From Rutpela maculata (Eukaryota; Arthropoda; Insecta; Coleoptera; Cerambycidae): 64,000 bases of DNA. The notes beneath the pieces are model-generated. The model was not told the DNA's origin. It did not search any database and saw only the letters and a program-made list of their open reading frames with translations. The stretch spans positions 134,156,015 to 134,220,014 of the forward strand of contig OW386289.2 in the NCBI GenBank assembly GCA_936432065.2. Reading direction: 5' to 3'. Positions 11,450 through 23,750 of the stretch are shown piece after piece. Numbering within the stretch: the first letter of the stretch is position 1; each line of letters starts with the position of its first letter. A program made the position numbers and the translations under genes.

Positions 11450-12355
11450 TATTCGCGTTAATATCTATAAAGATTTTCTGAAATGTCACAAAATGCTACT
11501 TTTGATTCGTTCGTGCCGAGAAGAATTTTCGAATTTCGCCGTACAATTTACGATCGATCAGGTTTATCTAGAAGACTTCCTCTATACGTCCCGACATCAT
11601 ACGGCCGTCCAAATGGTGTTTTTCGAAAAATATGAACGTGTCAAGATTGCATGTTTTTGCATTTTTTTCGGCTCCGAAATGTAAGCTGTTTTTTGCTATT
11701 TTTCGCAGATATCTCCGAAACGGTGGGAGTTAGCTCGAAATAAAAAATAAGGTCAAACGAGTATTTTCCACTACGAATCTTTTGCTTCCATAAGAATTTT
11801 GATTTTTTTTTCGTTTCAGAGATAGCTACTGAAATGTTGGCCATGTACGGCAAAAAATCGCAAATTTTGAGCTTCTACAGTTGGCAACTTTTTTATCTTG
11901 GCTCCAACGCTCTAGTTAACTTAAATGGAATTACATTTGCTAAAACCATTTTTTTTTTTTGAATTCCGACAAAAATGAAGGAATTAGAGGGGGCGGGATT
12001 TGGGAATTTTTTTTTTTTCGGTAAATTTTCTCTATTTTGTCACCGTAATTAATCGGTAATTAACTAAAATCGATCTCATATACGATGTTCACTTAATATC
12101 ATGTACTACTTTGACGCTCCGTTAATCTTAGCCCTTCGAAACAAAGGTTTCTGAGAATTTTTTTTTTTTAAGATTTGCATACGCTCTATAGGAAAACGTG
12201 TAATTTCTTACATTTCCTCGAATATCTCGATAACTATCGTTTTTTCGAAAAATTTGTAGACAGTTTATGTAAAGAGAATTGATTGAGCTTTCCGACGCTT
12301 TTTAAATTTTTTCTCTAACATAAAAAACAAGACTTTTGACCGAATATGCGCTCCG
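11450..12355 (+). repeat. 0.9-kb dispersed repeat, copy A
   Basis: This block aligns by eye along its whole length with the reverse complement of 49490-50372. Shared landmarks include CTGAAATGTCACAAAATGC, GATATCTCCGAAACGGTGGG, GGTCAAACGAGTA, TACATGATATTAAG-type words, TAAAGAGAATTGA and TAACATAAAAAACAA. A reading frame (MSQNATFDSFV, then after a frame change VYLEDF and MVFFEKYERV) is shared with copy B. However, the similarity continues equally through the non-coding remainder, so coding is unproven. Element type unknown. Confidence 0.8.
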
Positions 12356-12575
12356 GGCTATTGCAGTTTGCGGAGAAGTTTTGCATTTTCCGCCGTGTAA
12401 TATTAATTTACAAAACTGATTTTTTTTGTCTACAAGCAGTTTGTGCACTATTTCGATTAAAAATCACATTCTACCTTCGCTTAAAGGTGGCTAAATCTTT
12501 GAAGACAACAAATATAAAAGGGTGAACAAAAATTAAATTTTACAGTTAATTTTATTAATAAACAATAGATAAGTA

Positions 12576-12680
12576 TAGTATTCAACTTGCGGTAATGGTA
12601 ATAACTCACTTGATGAATGAATTAAACTTTCATCTGCGTGAGTTATTACCTACATTACCGCTCATTGAATAATATACTAT
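12576..12680. repeat. Foldback MITE, copy 1 of TAGTATTC family
   Basis: The left part TAGTATTCAACTTGCG continues GGTAATGGTAATAACTCAC. The right part GTGAGTTATTACC continues to ACCGCTCATTGAATAA and TACTATTA, giving a near-complete palindrome of about 105 bp. A second copy with the same termini is at 16357-16486. Confidence 0.7.
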
Positions 12681-12939
12681 TAGGACGCGTCTTCTATTCA
12701 ATTGACAAGTACTGTCAAAATAAATTAAATCATATTATTATAATAGTTTTAAACATTTTTGAAAATAATGTCGGATATAGAAGATATAGCAAGTAAGGCT
12801 TGTCTAATTTTCCCAAATTTACTTTATTTCCTTAAGACGTTATGAAAAATAACGACCCGTTGTCAATAGCAACAAGAATTTGATACATAAGGCGCCACTT
12901 ATGATCGAGAAAATAATGGAATTAGAGTATACCTGGTTA

Positions 12940-13365
12940 ACAGAAGTGGTAAAAGTAGCTTTTAAATCTTTATTAATCAATTGGTTCAATTCACATAAGT
13001 AATTAAAACTGAAGAAACGATTTAATTGAGTATCATCTGCGTAAAAATGATATTTACAAAATTTTATTGTTTCACAGAAAGTTGACGTGTAAACTGCGTA
13101 TAAAAGTGAACCTTTGATACTTCCTTGAGGCACGCCTGTTTAAACATTATATGGTCTGATATGTTATTGTGGATTTGAACTTGCTGAAGCCTATCCATTA
13201 AAAAAGAGGCTAACAGTGCGTATGCACTGTCATTAAATCTGAGAAAGTGTGAAATAGATATTAAAATGGTATAGTTCATCATAATTGAATAATCTAATAA
13301 AATTAAAATACTAATTTGATTTTCGTCACTAGCTTTAACACTGTCATCGGTTATAACCGTCTAAA
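12940..13365 (-). pseudogene. Non-LTR retrotransposon RT core fragment
   Basis: On the minus strand an RT core can be followed across a frame change: ITDDSVKASDENQIS, then ILILLDYS (motif A with its aspartate), then ISHFLRFNDSAYALLASFL and DRLQQVQIHNNISD. After a shift near 13130 it continues with VPQGSIKGSLLYAVY (motif B), YHFYADDTQL (motif C) and LNQLINKDL. The conserved KAFDTIDH segment after motif A is missing, which suggests a small deletion at about 13290. Endonuclease, thumb and C-terminal regions are absent. The family is LINE-like, of the insect Jockey/CR1/I group; the clade is uncertain. The frame shift and the deletion mean it is non-functional. Confidence 0.85.
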
Positions 13366-13433
13366 TGCCGATTATTTAGCTGGTAATACATTGTTGAAGT
13401 TTAGTTGTACTCGTATTTGTAACTCCATAATTA

Positions 13434-13740
13434 CTTCCACATCGTGAAAGTATACTAACCCTAAAACAATATGTAAAAATTTTTTTGTTCAAATTGGCTT
13501 AGAATGTAATGAAATGTGGAGATTTCAATTTGAGCAATAAAACAATTCTCTCTGTCGGTCGATCGGTCTGTCTGCCTGCAACTTTTTTTGTGCGCACGAT
13601 TACTCTGGAACGGTTTATAATATTGACTTGAAATTTGCTGTCTTAAAGCGAGATCTGGAACTTGATGATATTTTCATCTAATTCCGTAGAAGGGTTGGAA
13701 AATAAAATTGTGATTTAGTGTGTATTTGTACAAGGACCAA
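13434..13740 (+). mobile_element. Hairpin-ended TA-flanked MITE, copy 2 (partial)
   Basis: It begins at TA (13432-13433) with CTTCCACATC and a mutated hairpin (GTGAAAGT instead of GTGGAAGT). The family landmarks follow in order: TTGAGCAATAAAA, the GTCTGTCTGCC tract, TGTGCGCACGATTACTCTGG, TTGACTTGAAATTTG, GATTTAGTGTGTA. The far end is lost after about 13740. Confidence 0.75.
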
Positions 13741-13910
13741 GGACATCAAAGTTTGTTTCGATATACAACAAAATATATTATCTCTTCACTTTGTTCCCAC
13801 CACTTATATAATACTTACTTGTATACTTTAGGCTAACAAATTAAAAATGAATTCTGAAGGGACACAACAAGTTATTTTTTCAAACTCTGAAACCCGTTAT
13901 GTAAAAAATC

Positions 13911-15047
13911 CAGAGATGGGTAAACTCCCGGAGTTTTGATTACTCCGAAAGTTTCCAGGAAGCTTTCCTGGAAACTTTCCATTCGGAATATTCAGAGTCT
14001 ATTTTATGGTGAAATCTGATTCGGGATGATCTAAGCTTCATTTTGATACCAAATAAGTGCATATAAATATATTATTTACATTACTTGTACAGACTTTTAC
14101 CAAATAACTGATATTATATGACACCCGCTATATGTGCCCTGTGCTATATGAAGAATATGAAGCAATTGGGTGGTTACCCAGTAATTTGTTTTGTTTGAAT
14201 TATTAAATAATTAAATATAAATAAAATAATTTATAGAATGTGATAAATATGGGGATTATAAAATTAAAAATTTATGTAAATGTCATATGTAAGTCGTAAC
14301 TCCTATTTTGTGCAGAAACGGAAATGTAGAAGGCAAGACAGAAATAAGATCTAAATATCATATTATAGTTATATTGAATTAAAAGTGTAAAACATATAAA
14401 TAAAATAATAAATAAATGTTTATTTAATTTTAAATTTTAACACTTAAAAAATAATAATAAGAAAATAATATCAAAATAAATTAAACCATCCACTATAACA
14501 CAAGATAACATTCATCATAATTTTATTAAAATAAAACTAAAACTATTAAATATCTTATAATTTGTAAAAAAATAAAAGTACATTTCTTTTTAATCATTTT
14601 CGTTTTTATTGCAACAGAAAAAAAATGCTAGATATTATTCATCGAGAAGCGATAGTGCGGGTAAACAAATAAATGTAACTTATCGTATGTCTGTCAACTC
14701 ATTCTTGATCACAGCCAATAACACGAAATTAGAAAAATTCTGTGCCAATAGTAATAATCCGAGCGGTGACCATATGAAACCCTACGTCATCAAACATCCG
14801 ATTAAATTTTGATAATTTCGAAAAAATATCAACAAATTAAAAGTGGATTTCTGGCGTTTGAGGTTATGTTAGATCATCGTGGCGGCAATTTCAAATTTAT
14901 GAGAACAACTGTAAATATTCGTGAAAAATTAAATTAAAAAATTAAATATTTTAAAGGAAACTTTCATTTTTATCAAAACTCCGTTCCGGAAACTTCCGAA
15001 AATTTCCTGGAAACTTTCCAGTGGAAAGTTTCCTTGACCCATCTCTG
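13911..15047. mobile_element. Non-autonomous hAT-like element with 8-bp TSD
   Basis: Both ends start CAGAGATGGGT. An identical 8-bp duplication AAAAAATC flanks the element at 13903-13910 and 15048-15055, the length typical of the hAT superfamily. GGAAACTTTCC-like words in both orientations cluster within about 80 bp of each end, as expected of subterminal transposase-binding repeats. The 1137-bp interior is AT-rich and encodes no hAT transposase; the 67-codon frame at 14609-14812 matches nothing I know. It therefore depended on a helper elsewhere. Confidence 0.9.
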
Positions 15048-15084
15048 AAAAAATCTAGGTAGATACATCGACCCAGAATTAAAT

Positions 15085-15500
15085 AAGGCAGTTAATTAGA
15101 TAAGGCAATTCATGAACCACTCTAGACAAAAGTTTAACGTTTTATTACAGCAATTTCCATAGCATTATCTTCATCTGACAGCGACAGTCTATAAAAATAC
15201 AGAAGAAAGCTGTGATAGTTTTGGCTTCAGCATGAGTTAATGAATACTGTAGGCCAACTTTAAAAAATACTTCCAAGAATACATTAGGAATAATAATAAC
15301 TTAAGCATACCACATCAAGATAAGAACTCAGCAGCCAGTAAATTATACATATCATACTATATAACAAATTTTTGAAACAGCTAAAACATTTAACAAAAAT
15401 AAGTTGAATATATTCCTAAAATAGTTATAAGAGAAAATACTTTCTACAGTGTACAAAAATGTAATTTACTATCTTTAATGAAATATTGAAATTAAATGCA
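15085..15500 (+). pseudogene. Non-LTR RT C-terminal remnant
   Basis: A weak plus-strand signal matches the conserved C-terminal region of insect LINE RT proteins: IQKKAVIVLA, then VNEYCRPTL, then after frame changes LYNKFLKQLKHL and KNKLNIFLKIVIRENTFYS. The usual family pattern is IQKKAIR..., ..EHCRPLFK..., YNKLPK.IK..., FK..L...L......FYS in that order. There are several stops and frame shifts. It lies directly beyond the hAT-like element, which may have inserted into the same older LINE copy. Identification rests on motif order only. Confidence 0.55.
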
Positions 15501-16356
15501 ATTAAATAGGTATATATTATTATATACAATTCTCTTTAGTTGAATATTTTCCTATGCTATCATTTTGTCACTGTTTTATTTTATCTAAAATTTTATATAT
15601 ACTTTGTTTTCTTTACTACTCGATAACTTAAACATTGTTATAAAAAAATCTTGGGCAATACATGTATTTATTACTCTTTCTATTAATTATACTTATACAA
15701 TATTTGGCTTGTCATGTGGCTCCAGTTCATTATCTCTCCTTGACAAATCCAACACGATCCCTTCTCATACCGATCCTTTATAGTTTAACTTCTCTGCCCC
15801 TATTCAACTATTGTTCACCATGCTTTGTCCAATCTTCTACAAGCAATTCCTAAGTGATGTCAACTGCATTTATATGACTGATTTTTCACGCAGCACTCAA
15901 AATTCGCTGTTATACAAGAAATGTTTTCGCATTATTAAAGACTTTTTCCTTTTATTTTATTAACCATAATTTCCTACTTGAAATAATTATATCTCTTTCT
16001 CTTACCTCAACACTAACGTATATTTAATTAAAATTATCTGACAGTAACATACAATAACAGCAAGTGCCTGTATACTTTAATCATATCATGAGAAATTAAA
16101 TTTTTTATCCACGACTGTCGTATAATCCTTGTATAATACATTTAACTATTGACGAATAATGATAGTCATAATTTCAACCTAGCGTGTAACACTCTTTTGA
16201 CCATTTTAACACACCTTTGACCAATCAGAAACTAGCAACGGGCTAGGGGAGAGTCAATGTTTTTGTGTTTGACGTCTAAAACGTCAAAGTTTTTCTGTGA
16301 ACTAACTTTATTATTTCGACTTTAAACGATTTAAATAATTAAGCGAAGATACAGTG
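15501..16356. other. AT-rich stretch without recognisable gene
   Basis: The 63-codon plus frame at 15662-15853 is hydrophobic but matches nothing known to me. No repeats of note. Confidence 0.4.
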
Positions 16357-16486
16357 TAGTATTCTGCTCGCGTACAATGGCTATTACATCCTCCTATGAT
16401 TTACGACACCCGCCTTCTACTGTTGCCGTAAACGTCACCTTCACGAGTAATAGCCATCATTATACGCTCGCTGAATAATCTACTAT
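16357..16486. repeat. Foldback MITE, copy 2 of TAGTATTC family
   Basis: TAGTATTCTGCTCGCG at the left and CGCTCGCTGAATAATC followed by TACTATTA at the right mirror the copy at 12576. Inner arms are ATGGCTATTAC and GTAATAGCCAT. The loop is about 55 bp and unrelated to that of the other copy. Confidence 0.7.
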
Positions 16487-19400
16487 TAAAATGGTAGATA
16501 TTATCATAGAGTTAAGATAATGAAAATGAATTATATGCACATGGCTCTACGAGATGTAAAAGTACGGCATTGATGGACAATTTTATCAGGAGCAAAATTG
16601 GTGTGGAAATAATCCACCGTGGGTATGCTTTCAAAAGAGATTTCTTGGAAGTGACTTGTGGAAGATATGAAAATGTCACGTAAATATTTTTTGAGAAATA
16701 TATACAGCATGTAATTAGTTTAATTTTACTAAAGAACTGATAATGGAGAACGAACGACCAGACAAACCATTTTCCCCCGGATACACTTAAAGAGAACAGG
16801 CCTAGGTAAATAACTTGAACAGTTTGAGAATCTCTGACTGCTGTAAGTCAGTGGACGTATAGTTGTAAAGGCACATATGCGAGTTGTTTACATTTCCCCA
16901 AGTGAGCTAAATCGTGCCATAGTGCCGCATTTTTTGCGCTAGGTGAAAATAATTGGGCCGGCTGGTGACAAGAACAAAATTAAGTTATCTTTACGCCTTT
17001 TTAGAACCAAGCAATAAACTTTCATACATAAAAGATGGCGGTAGTAATCAAATAGGTCGGGGTGATATTGATCTGGTGTTTTTTTGCATTGTTTATTTCC
17101 CATTATCGACGATTGCGTCGATAATGAGAAATAAATAATGCCTTAACCCTTAAAAAATGAGATATGTATGTTGCAATAAGACTTTGAACCTGGTTTAATA
17201 CGACAGCCGTTACTAACCTAGTCAAAATTATAGGTACAATCAGGCCAGAAGTTCTCAAACAATTTTGTTCAAATTTCATTTAATTTCTTTTCTCGATTTA
17301 CGGGCTACTTGTTTGTAAAGTTTTTTTGTTCGTCAGGGCGCTCCCTACTGTCAGTTTCTTAATGACGTGAAAACTAATTACACTTTGTTTCGGAAATAAA
17401 AATATCAATTTGCATGGGTGAAGTGCACATTTTTCACTCACTTTAAAGCTATACGTAACTATATGCTATTATGTTAAACAATGATAGATGTATGCGGATG
17501 GATGAAAATTGAAATATGGGTAGGTATTTCATTAGTAATATCAAGTCAAACATATATATTTAAGTAAACTAACTAAAGATTGTATTGTCATTTAGACGAT
17601 AAGGTCAGTAAGTTATTTTTCGTGCCATACGAAGTTTATCAGATGTAACTACTACTGAGCCAATAATTCATTATACAGTGTGTTCCATTCATAAACATCC
17701 ACAGCGAACAAAGTGATAGAGAACTTCAAGGTTCTATTAGGCCTAAGTTATGTCAGGTTGAATATTCTTGTTTAAAAGTTCTTGGTGTTAGGTATTTATT
17801 TATAGTATTAGCAGATAAAAAAAAGAAATATTGATATGACCTACTTAAGGTTATGTTCAAAATTAATGGAGGACTGAATCGCATATTTATGATTGATAAT
17901 TAATGTATGGATATCGGATATATTTGAAAATTTCAGAAAATTTGTTCCTTTTTAAATTTTTTAATAATTCTTAGAAATAGCCTGTTTAGTTTAATGCATT
18001 TAATTTAGTTTAAAGTTAGTTTTATCATCTTATTGCCGCCCTATTGGATCCGCCATATTGAATTTCTTTCTGGAACTTAAAATTTAATCTATTTTAACTT
18101 AAAAGAACTTATCAGAAATATTTAAAACTTCTCGGCATAAATTTTAACAAAAATATCTAATTTTTCATCATTTTTAGCATTTTGTAACCGCCATTGATTC
18201 CGCCATCTTGCAGGTTAGTTTATGACAATTTTAATATCAGATTCGTAATCAGCGACCTCAAAAACTCCCGAGTAACAAGATTTATGTAAATTGGATAAGA
18301 AAAAAGATTTTTTGTAAGTTTTATTAAGATTTAAATAAAAAATGGTCAGTTTGACTAAGCTCAATAATTTTGGTTAGCATAATTCAAAAATCGACTCTCT
18401 TACGTTTTTTGAAAATTAAATACTTAACGAGTATTTTTTTTAAAAGTTTATGCCAATCGTTTGCGATACAAGTGCTCTAGATAATTTTAGACTAAAAAAT
18501 CACGATTCGTGCCACTGTGGGGTGTGGGGTGTGTTTACGAGAGAGCCAACAATGCCTATCGTATGTTGGTAAACAAATCAAATCATGTTTACTTTTTTGT
18601 CAATCTTAGAATCGATAATTTGAGAAACTACGAACAAAATTGTATTTGTTATTACAGACAAAGAAAATTTATTGAAATATTAGTTCATCTATTTACCAGA
18701 CAAACTCCACAGAATTTAGCAGAAGCACTATCCTTTATTAATATTAGTCAGACGGGATCATTTATTTTAGTTTACGTCATACTAAGTTATTTATTACATC
18801 GAATAAGATACTGATAATATTCAGAGAGAAGTAAAAGTCATATCACCAGACAAATCAATTCCGGCATATTAAACCCCTGAGTTATCTGCCGCTCTTCCAA
18901 TAAACATGTAAATGTCCCAATTTAAGAATGGCACAACATGTGTCTGCAAGTGGCAATAACAACACATTCATTGGTAACCTACATTTTAACTCGATAGCTT
19001 TGAATTTTCCATTTCGGCTCGGTGCAAGCGATAAGTCACAGACACCGACGTTGTTTTCTTCCTGGCACCCTCGAACTTCCGAAAGATATTACCCGACTTG
19101 TCGTTTGTTTTAATCCACCCCTCCTCTAGACGCCCAACTCCCATGAAAGTACTTTTAAATAACTTCAAGGTATTGACTACATTTTTTTCTAATATTTTTC
19201 TTTTTCTCATCGTGGTATATAAAATTATTATTACAACTGTATAAGAGAATTCAAGCCAATAAAAATTAAAACAAGTGCTGTGACGAATGTAAACATGCTT
19301 TAGAAATAAAATTTAAAAAAACTTTAACCTTTTTCACATTAATATAGAAGAGAATAGAAATTTATTTGACCAAGTTATATATTACAATATTTTTGGCAAG

Positions 19401-20250
19401 TCAAGGGAAAAAATATCTCTGTTAGAGTCTTTGAATGCATTCAGAGATGCATGTAGTCACATACACATTAAAAAGTAAAAAAAATTAAAAAAAAATAGGT
19501 GCAGACCTACTAACAACAGGAATATCTCTATAAAAATATGATAAAAAACATACAGTTATATAATTATCTTATGGAATGATGATGCCGGTAAGCGCTTTCA
19601 TTAGGTAATACATTATATATTACGGTAAATTACATGTCAAAGGGGGTTTGTATATATTCCTCAATTGAATAAAAACAGTGAGTAAGGAAATGCTTTCTCA
19701 TTATCACTTTAAATTTATTAGAATTATTCATATTTTAGGTAGGCGATTAAACAATTTAATATCCGAAGAATTTTTTTAGTTGACTTCAAAAGTCAATAGC
19801 GTGGTGTTCGGAGATCACCTCCAGATCTAGTGTGATAGCTGTATAAGAAGTGTACTCAGTTTCGACGAACTTAATAAAATCTTAACTGAATTTAATTTTA
19901 ACTTTGAATGTATAATTTTAACAGAAACATTTAAATTATATTGTACAAATGTTTTGTAAATCCCTGAATACAGCTTAATTTATAATGAAGGGGATATTAG
20001 TAAAAATTTTGGAGTTTTGGATTTTGTGAAAAATAATTTTGACTTTGACGATGAGATTTTTTATTTGGGGTGTACACTGTGCAGGCCATACAGGTGACCA
20101 TATATTATAACAAGAAACGTGACGGACGGACGGACAGATGGACAGACGGACATTTTGAAAGTTGTTCAGAATTCGTTCACTAACCCAATGATTGAAATTT
20201 TTTCTCTACGAGCGATATTTACGGTTCTAGAAATGTGCCGACCAAATGCA
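16487..20250. other. Long gene-poor stretch with minor repeats
   Basis: Contains the 26-bp-stem hairpin at 17086-17141, two loosely similar CCGCC...TCCGCCAT segments about 150 bp apart (18037 and 18187), an AAATC-type tail near 18580, and a GACGGACGGACGGAC tract near 20125. The 101-codon frame at 18509-18814 has no recognisable domain. No host gene is evident. Confidence 0.45.
17086..17141. repeat. Long-stem hairpin (26-bp stem, 4-nt loop)
   Basis: GCATTGTTTATTTCC... on the left pairs with ...GAAATAAATAATGC on the right; 24 of 26 positions pair, around the loop ATTG. One of the two exceptions would be a G-U wobble in RNA. It could be a minimal MITE or the centre of a foldback. It is too tight-looped to be called a microRNA precursor. 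Confidence 0.75.
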
Positions 20251-20251
20251 A

Positions 20252-20420
20252 TATACTCTTCGTTTTTTGCGAAGAGTATAAAAAAATAGCAGTTTGTGCA
20301 ACAAGAGTGGATATGATATCCATATCGCACGATGAAGAAGTTTGATCACGACGCAGTCGGCGGAATGCTTCAAATCTTTTGAGTGCGATATGGATAATCC
20401 ACTCGAGTTGTAAAGCATAC
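20252..20420. repeat. Hairpin plus adjacent foldback MITE
   Basis: A 10-bp stem hairpin (ATACTCTTCG, 7-nt T-rich loop, CGAAGAGTAT; 20252-20278) is followed by a foldback. The foldback's arms, about 20295-20330 and 20381-20415, share AGAGTGGAT/ATCCACTC and CCATATCGCAC/GTGCGATATGG. The central 50 bp is GC-richer. The upstream GACGGACGGAC tract (20125-20155) may belong to the same repeat end. Confidence 0.6.
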
Positions 20421-20739
20421 TTTTTCTACGACTAGCTTAAAAAACTACATTTATTAAACATTAATATATTACACGAATACACACTGACAGTACACACTGA
20501 CAGTTACTTTGACAGCTTACGCACTAATTTGATTTTAAAACGAATAGTTGCCTATGTACTTAATACACGAACTGTGATTGGTCGGCTTCATTTCATACCA
20601 TCCTAGAACTGATATGCAATATATCCGTTCAGTTAACTAGAATTGCCTACTTATCCATTCTACAGACTGTACAGAAAACAGCAAATTTACATGAGGGAGT
20701 AGGAAAAAAAAATGTATATATAGCATCAATATATATGTC

Positions 20740-23060
20740 ACTCGTTATTGATCCCAATGAGTATAACCTTAACTTAATTATTTTAAAGGCAAAAAAACAA
20801 AAATGATGTTGAAGAATTAGTAGGAGATATAAAGGACATTTTGCATAATTTTGATTATTGTCAGGAATATCTCAATCTATTAGCAGAGCAGAATATATAT
20901 CAACTGTTAATGACTTGACTCGAGTTGAAGGAATGAGTAGGTTTTGTCTGGATCATATCTTCCTTAAATTTAAAACACCCCACGATCTCTTCCGGCCAGT
21001 CATTATGCAGACAAAAATGACTGATCATTTTCTTATTACAGAATGAGTCTACTATTTGAACCTGAAAATAGATATTGCAATAGTAATGAGGCATTAAAAA
21101 GCTATATAAATTACAGCAAATTAGAAAGCTTTTTAATAAATGAAAAACGGCTAGAAATAAAAGGTGAAAGAAATAATAAAGCTGTTGATATATTTTTATC
21201 TAAATTGAAATATAAAATAAACGAATGTATTAAGATTATTAAGATAACAAAAGAAATAACACACAATAACAACTCGGATAACAAATTAAGACAAAAGATA
21301 TATTGTGGACAAAAGCTAGGAAATATCCAGAAAATATCGGCATTCCCAATGAAATTGTTTAAAAATAAACTGAATGATATAATTAAAAAAACTAAAACAC
21401 TACCATAAATAACAAATTAACGTAAATACAAAATTGTCCAAAGAATTTGTGGAAATGCATTAATAACATACAAAATATAAATACTGCAAATAAAATCATA
21501 AAAAACTAAAAATGTGAGTCAGTAAATAATAATATAGCTTTAGCTAACACATTTTGCAAATATTTTAGTAATATAGGCAAAAATTTAGCAAGCAAAATCA
21601 CAAATAAAAGAAATATTGTATTACCCAAGATTAGAAATGAAAATTCCATATTCCGTGCGCTCACAAGTGAAGCAAATATAAACAAAATAATTGAAGGACT
21701 GAAAGATAGACGTTCATCTGGAATGGATGATATAACCGCATATATTTTAAAGAAAATTGAAGAATTTTTTGTGGGACCAATAACGAACGTACTTAGTAAA
21801 TAGGTCTCTAGATAAAGATGATTTTCTGTCAGTTTTAAAGGTTGCCTTTATTGAACCGATTTGTAAGTCTGAAGATCAGCAGAACAATATCACTTTTGCC
21901 AAACCTGTCAAAAAGGGAGTCCACGCAAGATGCTATGGTAAATCTCATAACTGAAGTATACAAGTCCATGGATAATACAAAACCGGCATGATCCATATTC
22001 GTTGACCTTGCCAAGGCGTTTGATACAGTGAGTCACTTAGATCTATTGTACACATTACAGAATATCGGTTTTCGAGGTAAAATTTTGCAGCTGATGGAAA
22101 GTTACCTGACTGGACGACAACAATATGTGAGTATTAATGACCAGTTAAGTGGAGTATTAACGGTTAGTTGTGGTGTACCACAAGGATCCATCTTAGGACC
22201 AATTTTATTTACTTTTTATGTAAATAATTTGTTTCGATTGCCCATTAGTGGAGAAATAATTAGTTTTGCAAATGATACTACCATTTCTGATAAGAATAAA
22301 ACATGGAACGCCTTAAAGAATAAAGTGGAAAAGGAATTTAGAATGGTTATAGACTTTTAAATTCAAAACTCTTAACAATTAATGTAAAAAATATTTCTTA
22401 CCGTTTTACCTGCTATTCCAAATTTTGAAGCATTTCAAATAGTATGTGAAGACCAAAATATTACAATTAGATATGTTAAAAGCGTGGAGTGTAAATTGAC
22501 AGTCATCTTAAATGGGAACTACAAATGAATGCTGTAATAAATAGGTTAAGATATTTCATTAGAAAATTCTAATGATTAAAAGAGTTACTAGATGTACCTT
22601 TTCTAAAATGCATGTATTACACGTTAGTTCAATTTCACCTTACTTATTGCTTGGGGAGGCGTCACCAATGCCTACCTAAAAAACTTGGAAATCATCCAAA
22701 ATTCGATTATTAAAATTATATTTGGCAAAGAGTATATTTACCTTCTATAGAGAAGCCAGCATGTTTGATCTCAGACGATTGTTTTCTAATAGTATTTTAA
22801 TCATCAAAACAAAAATAAAATTGACCTTAAAAGCATTGAACATATTTACAATACCCGACATAAAGAACAAGCAATTCAAGTACCGAAGGCTGGCAAAACA
22901 ATTGGCCAAAGGAGCTGATATTGCATTGTACTAAAACCGTATAATGAACTACCATTGGTTATTAAAAAAACCAACTCTCTAAAACAAACTAAAAGACTAG
23001 ATTGCAACAAAACTGTGATTTTTTATTAACCAATTAGCGGATAAAAAAATTATCAATCAA
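20740..23060 (+). pseudogene. Degenerate LINE with endonuclease tail and RT
   Basis: The most complete retrotransposon in the window. A C-terminal piece of an endonuclease-exonuclease-phosphatase domain comes first (KNDVEELVGDIKDIL, VNDLTRVEGMSRFCLDHIF, then TDHFLIT; 20790-21045). A linker frame follows (21043-21408). The RT begins near 21620 (TSEANINKIIEGLKDRRSSGMDD) with DFLSVLKVAFIEPICKS, then a deletion. It continues with DAMVNLITEVYKSMD, IFVDLAKAFDTVSH (motif A), RQQYVSIND, CGVPQGSILGPILF (motif B) and ISFANDTT (motif C). The C-terminal part reaches GAWGGVTNAYLKNLEIIQNS, RHKEQ and LKPYNELPLVIKK near 22970. Motif C reads FAND instead of FADD, so the catalytic second aspartate context is damaged, and many stops and frame shifts are present. 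It is a Jockey/CR1-like LINE by motif pattern; the clade is inferred. Confidence 0.9.
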
Positions 23061-23390
23061 TGTCCATAATTCAAAAATATACTTACCAAATATATCTGTG
23101 CCGTATAATTTAAATTTAATGTTACTAACTTGAACATCAGTGCATTTCATATAAGTATGTCTCTATCAATAATTTATTAACTACTCAGCTATTATATATT
23201 CTCTTTCTTTAATTATTCAATAATGTTCTTTTTTAACTCGTAAACAAGGTTCCCCTTGTTTAGCAAAACGGTCTTGCAATGCTTGCAATGTTTTGAATGA
23301 TTTAAAATTATGTTATGTTAAAAAATTAAAACATTGGCAAGACAATTTTTTGAAACTTTTTTACATACCTACTTTTTAAAGTATATTTAT

Positions 23391-23750
23391 TTTTCAATCC
23401 TCTCAAATCCAACCTCTTATTGCTTAGATTTCTTCAACTATTTTTAGCGAATTCACGGATCTAATATTGTCAAGTCCTTAAAGTTTCAGAATTTTAAAAT
23501 AATATTTATGTTTCAACCCCTTCAAAAACAACCCCCCCTACTATTTATAATTTTTTAACTATTTTTCATATATTCACAGATATCGTATTATCATATTCAC
23601 AGAGTTTCGGGACTTTAGAAGAAAATTCATTTTTCAACCCCTCAAAACCACCCCCTTAATGCCTAGAATGTTTTCACTATTTTTCCTGTCTTCTAACAAC
23701 TATTTTAAGCTCATTTAGAAATTTGTAGAATTTTGTCCACCTAGAAGTTG
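23391..23750. repeat. Three degenerate 120-bp tandem units
   Basis: Units begin near 23391, 23511 and 23631 with TTTTCAACCCC-like starts. Each continues with TCAAAACCACCCC-like and ACTATTTTTC-like words at matching offsets. A related TTTCAACCCTTTGAAAACCACCCC word stands alone near 30388. The structure resembles a short satellite-like array. Confidence 0.65.
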
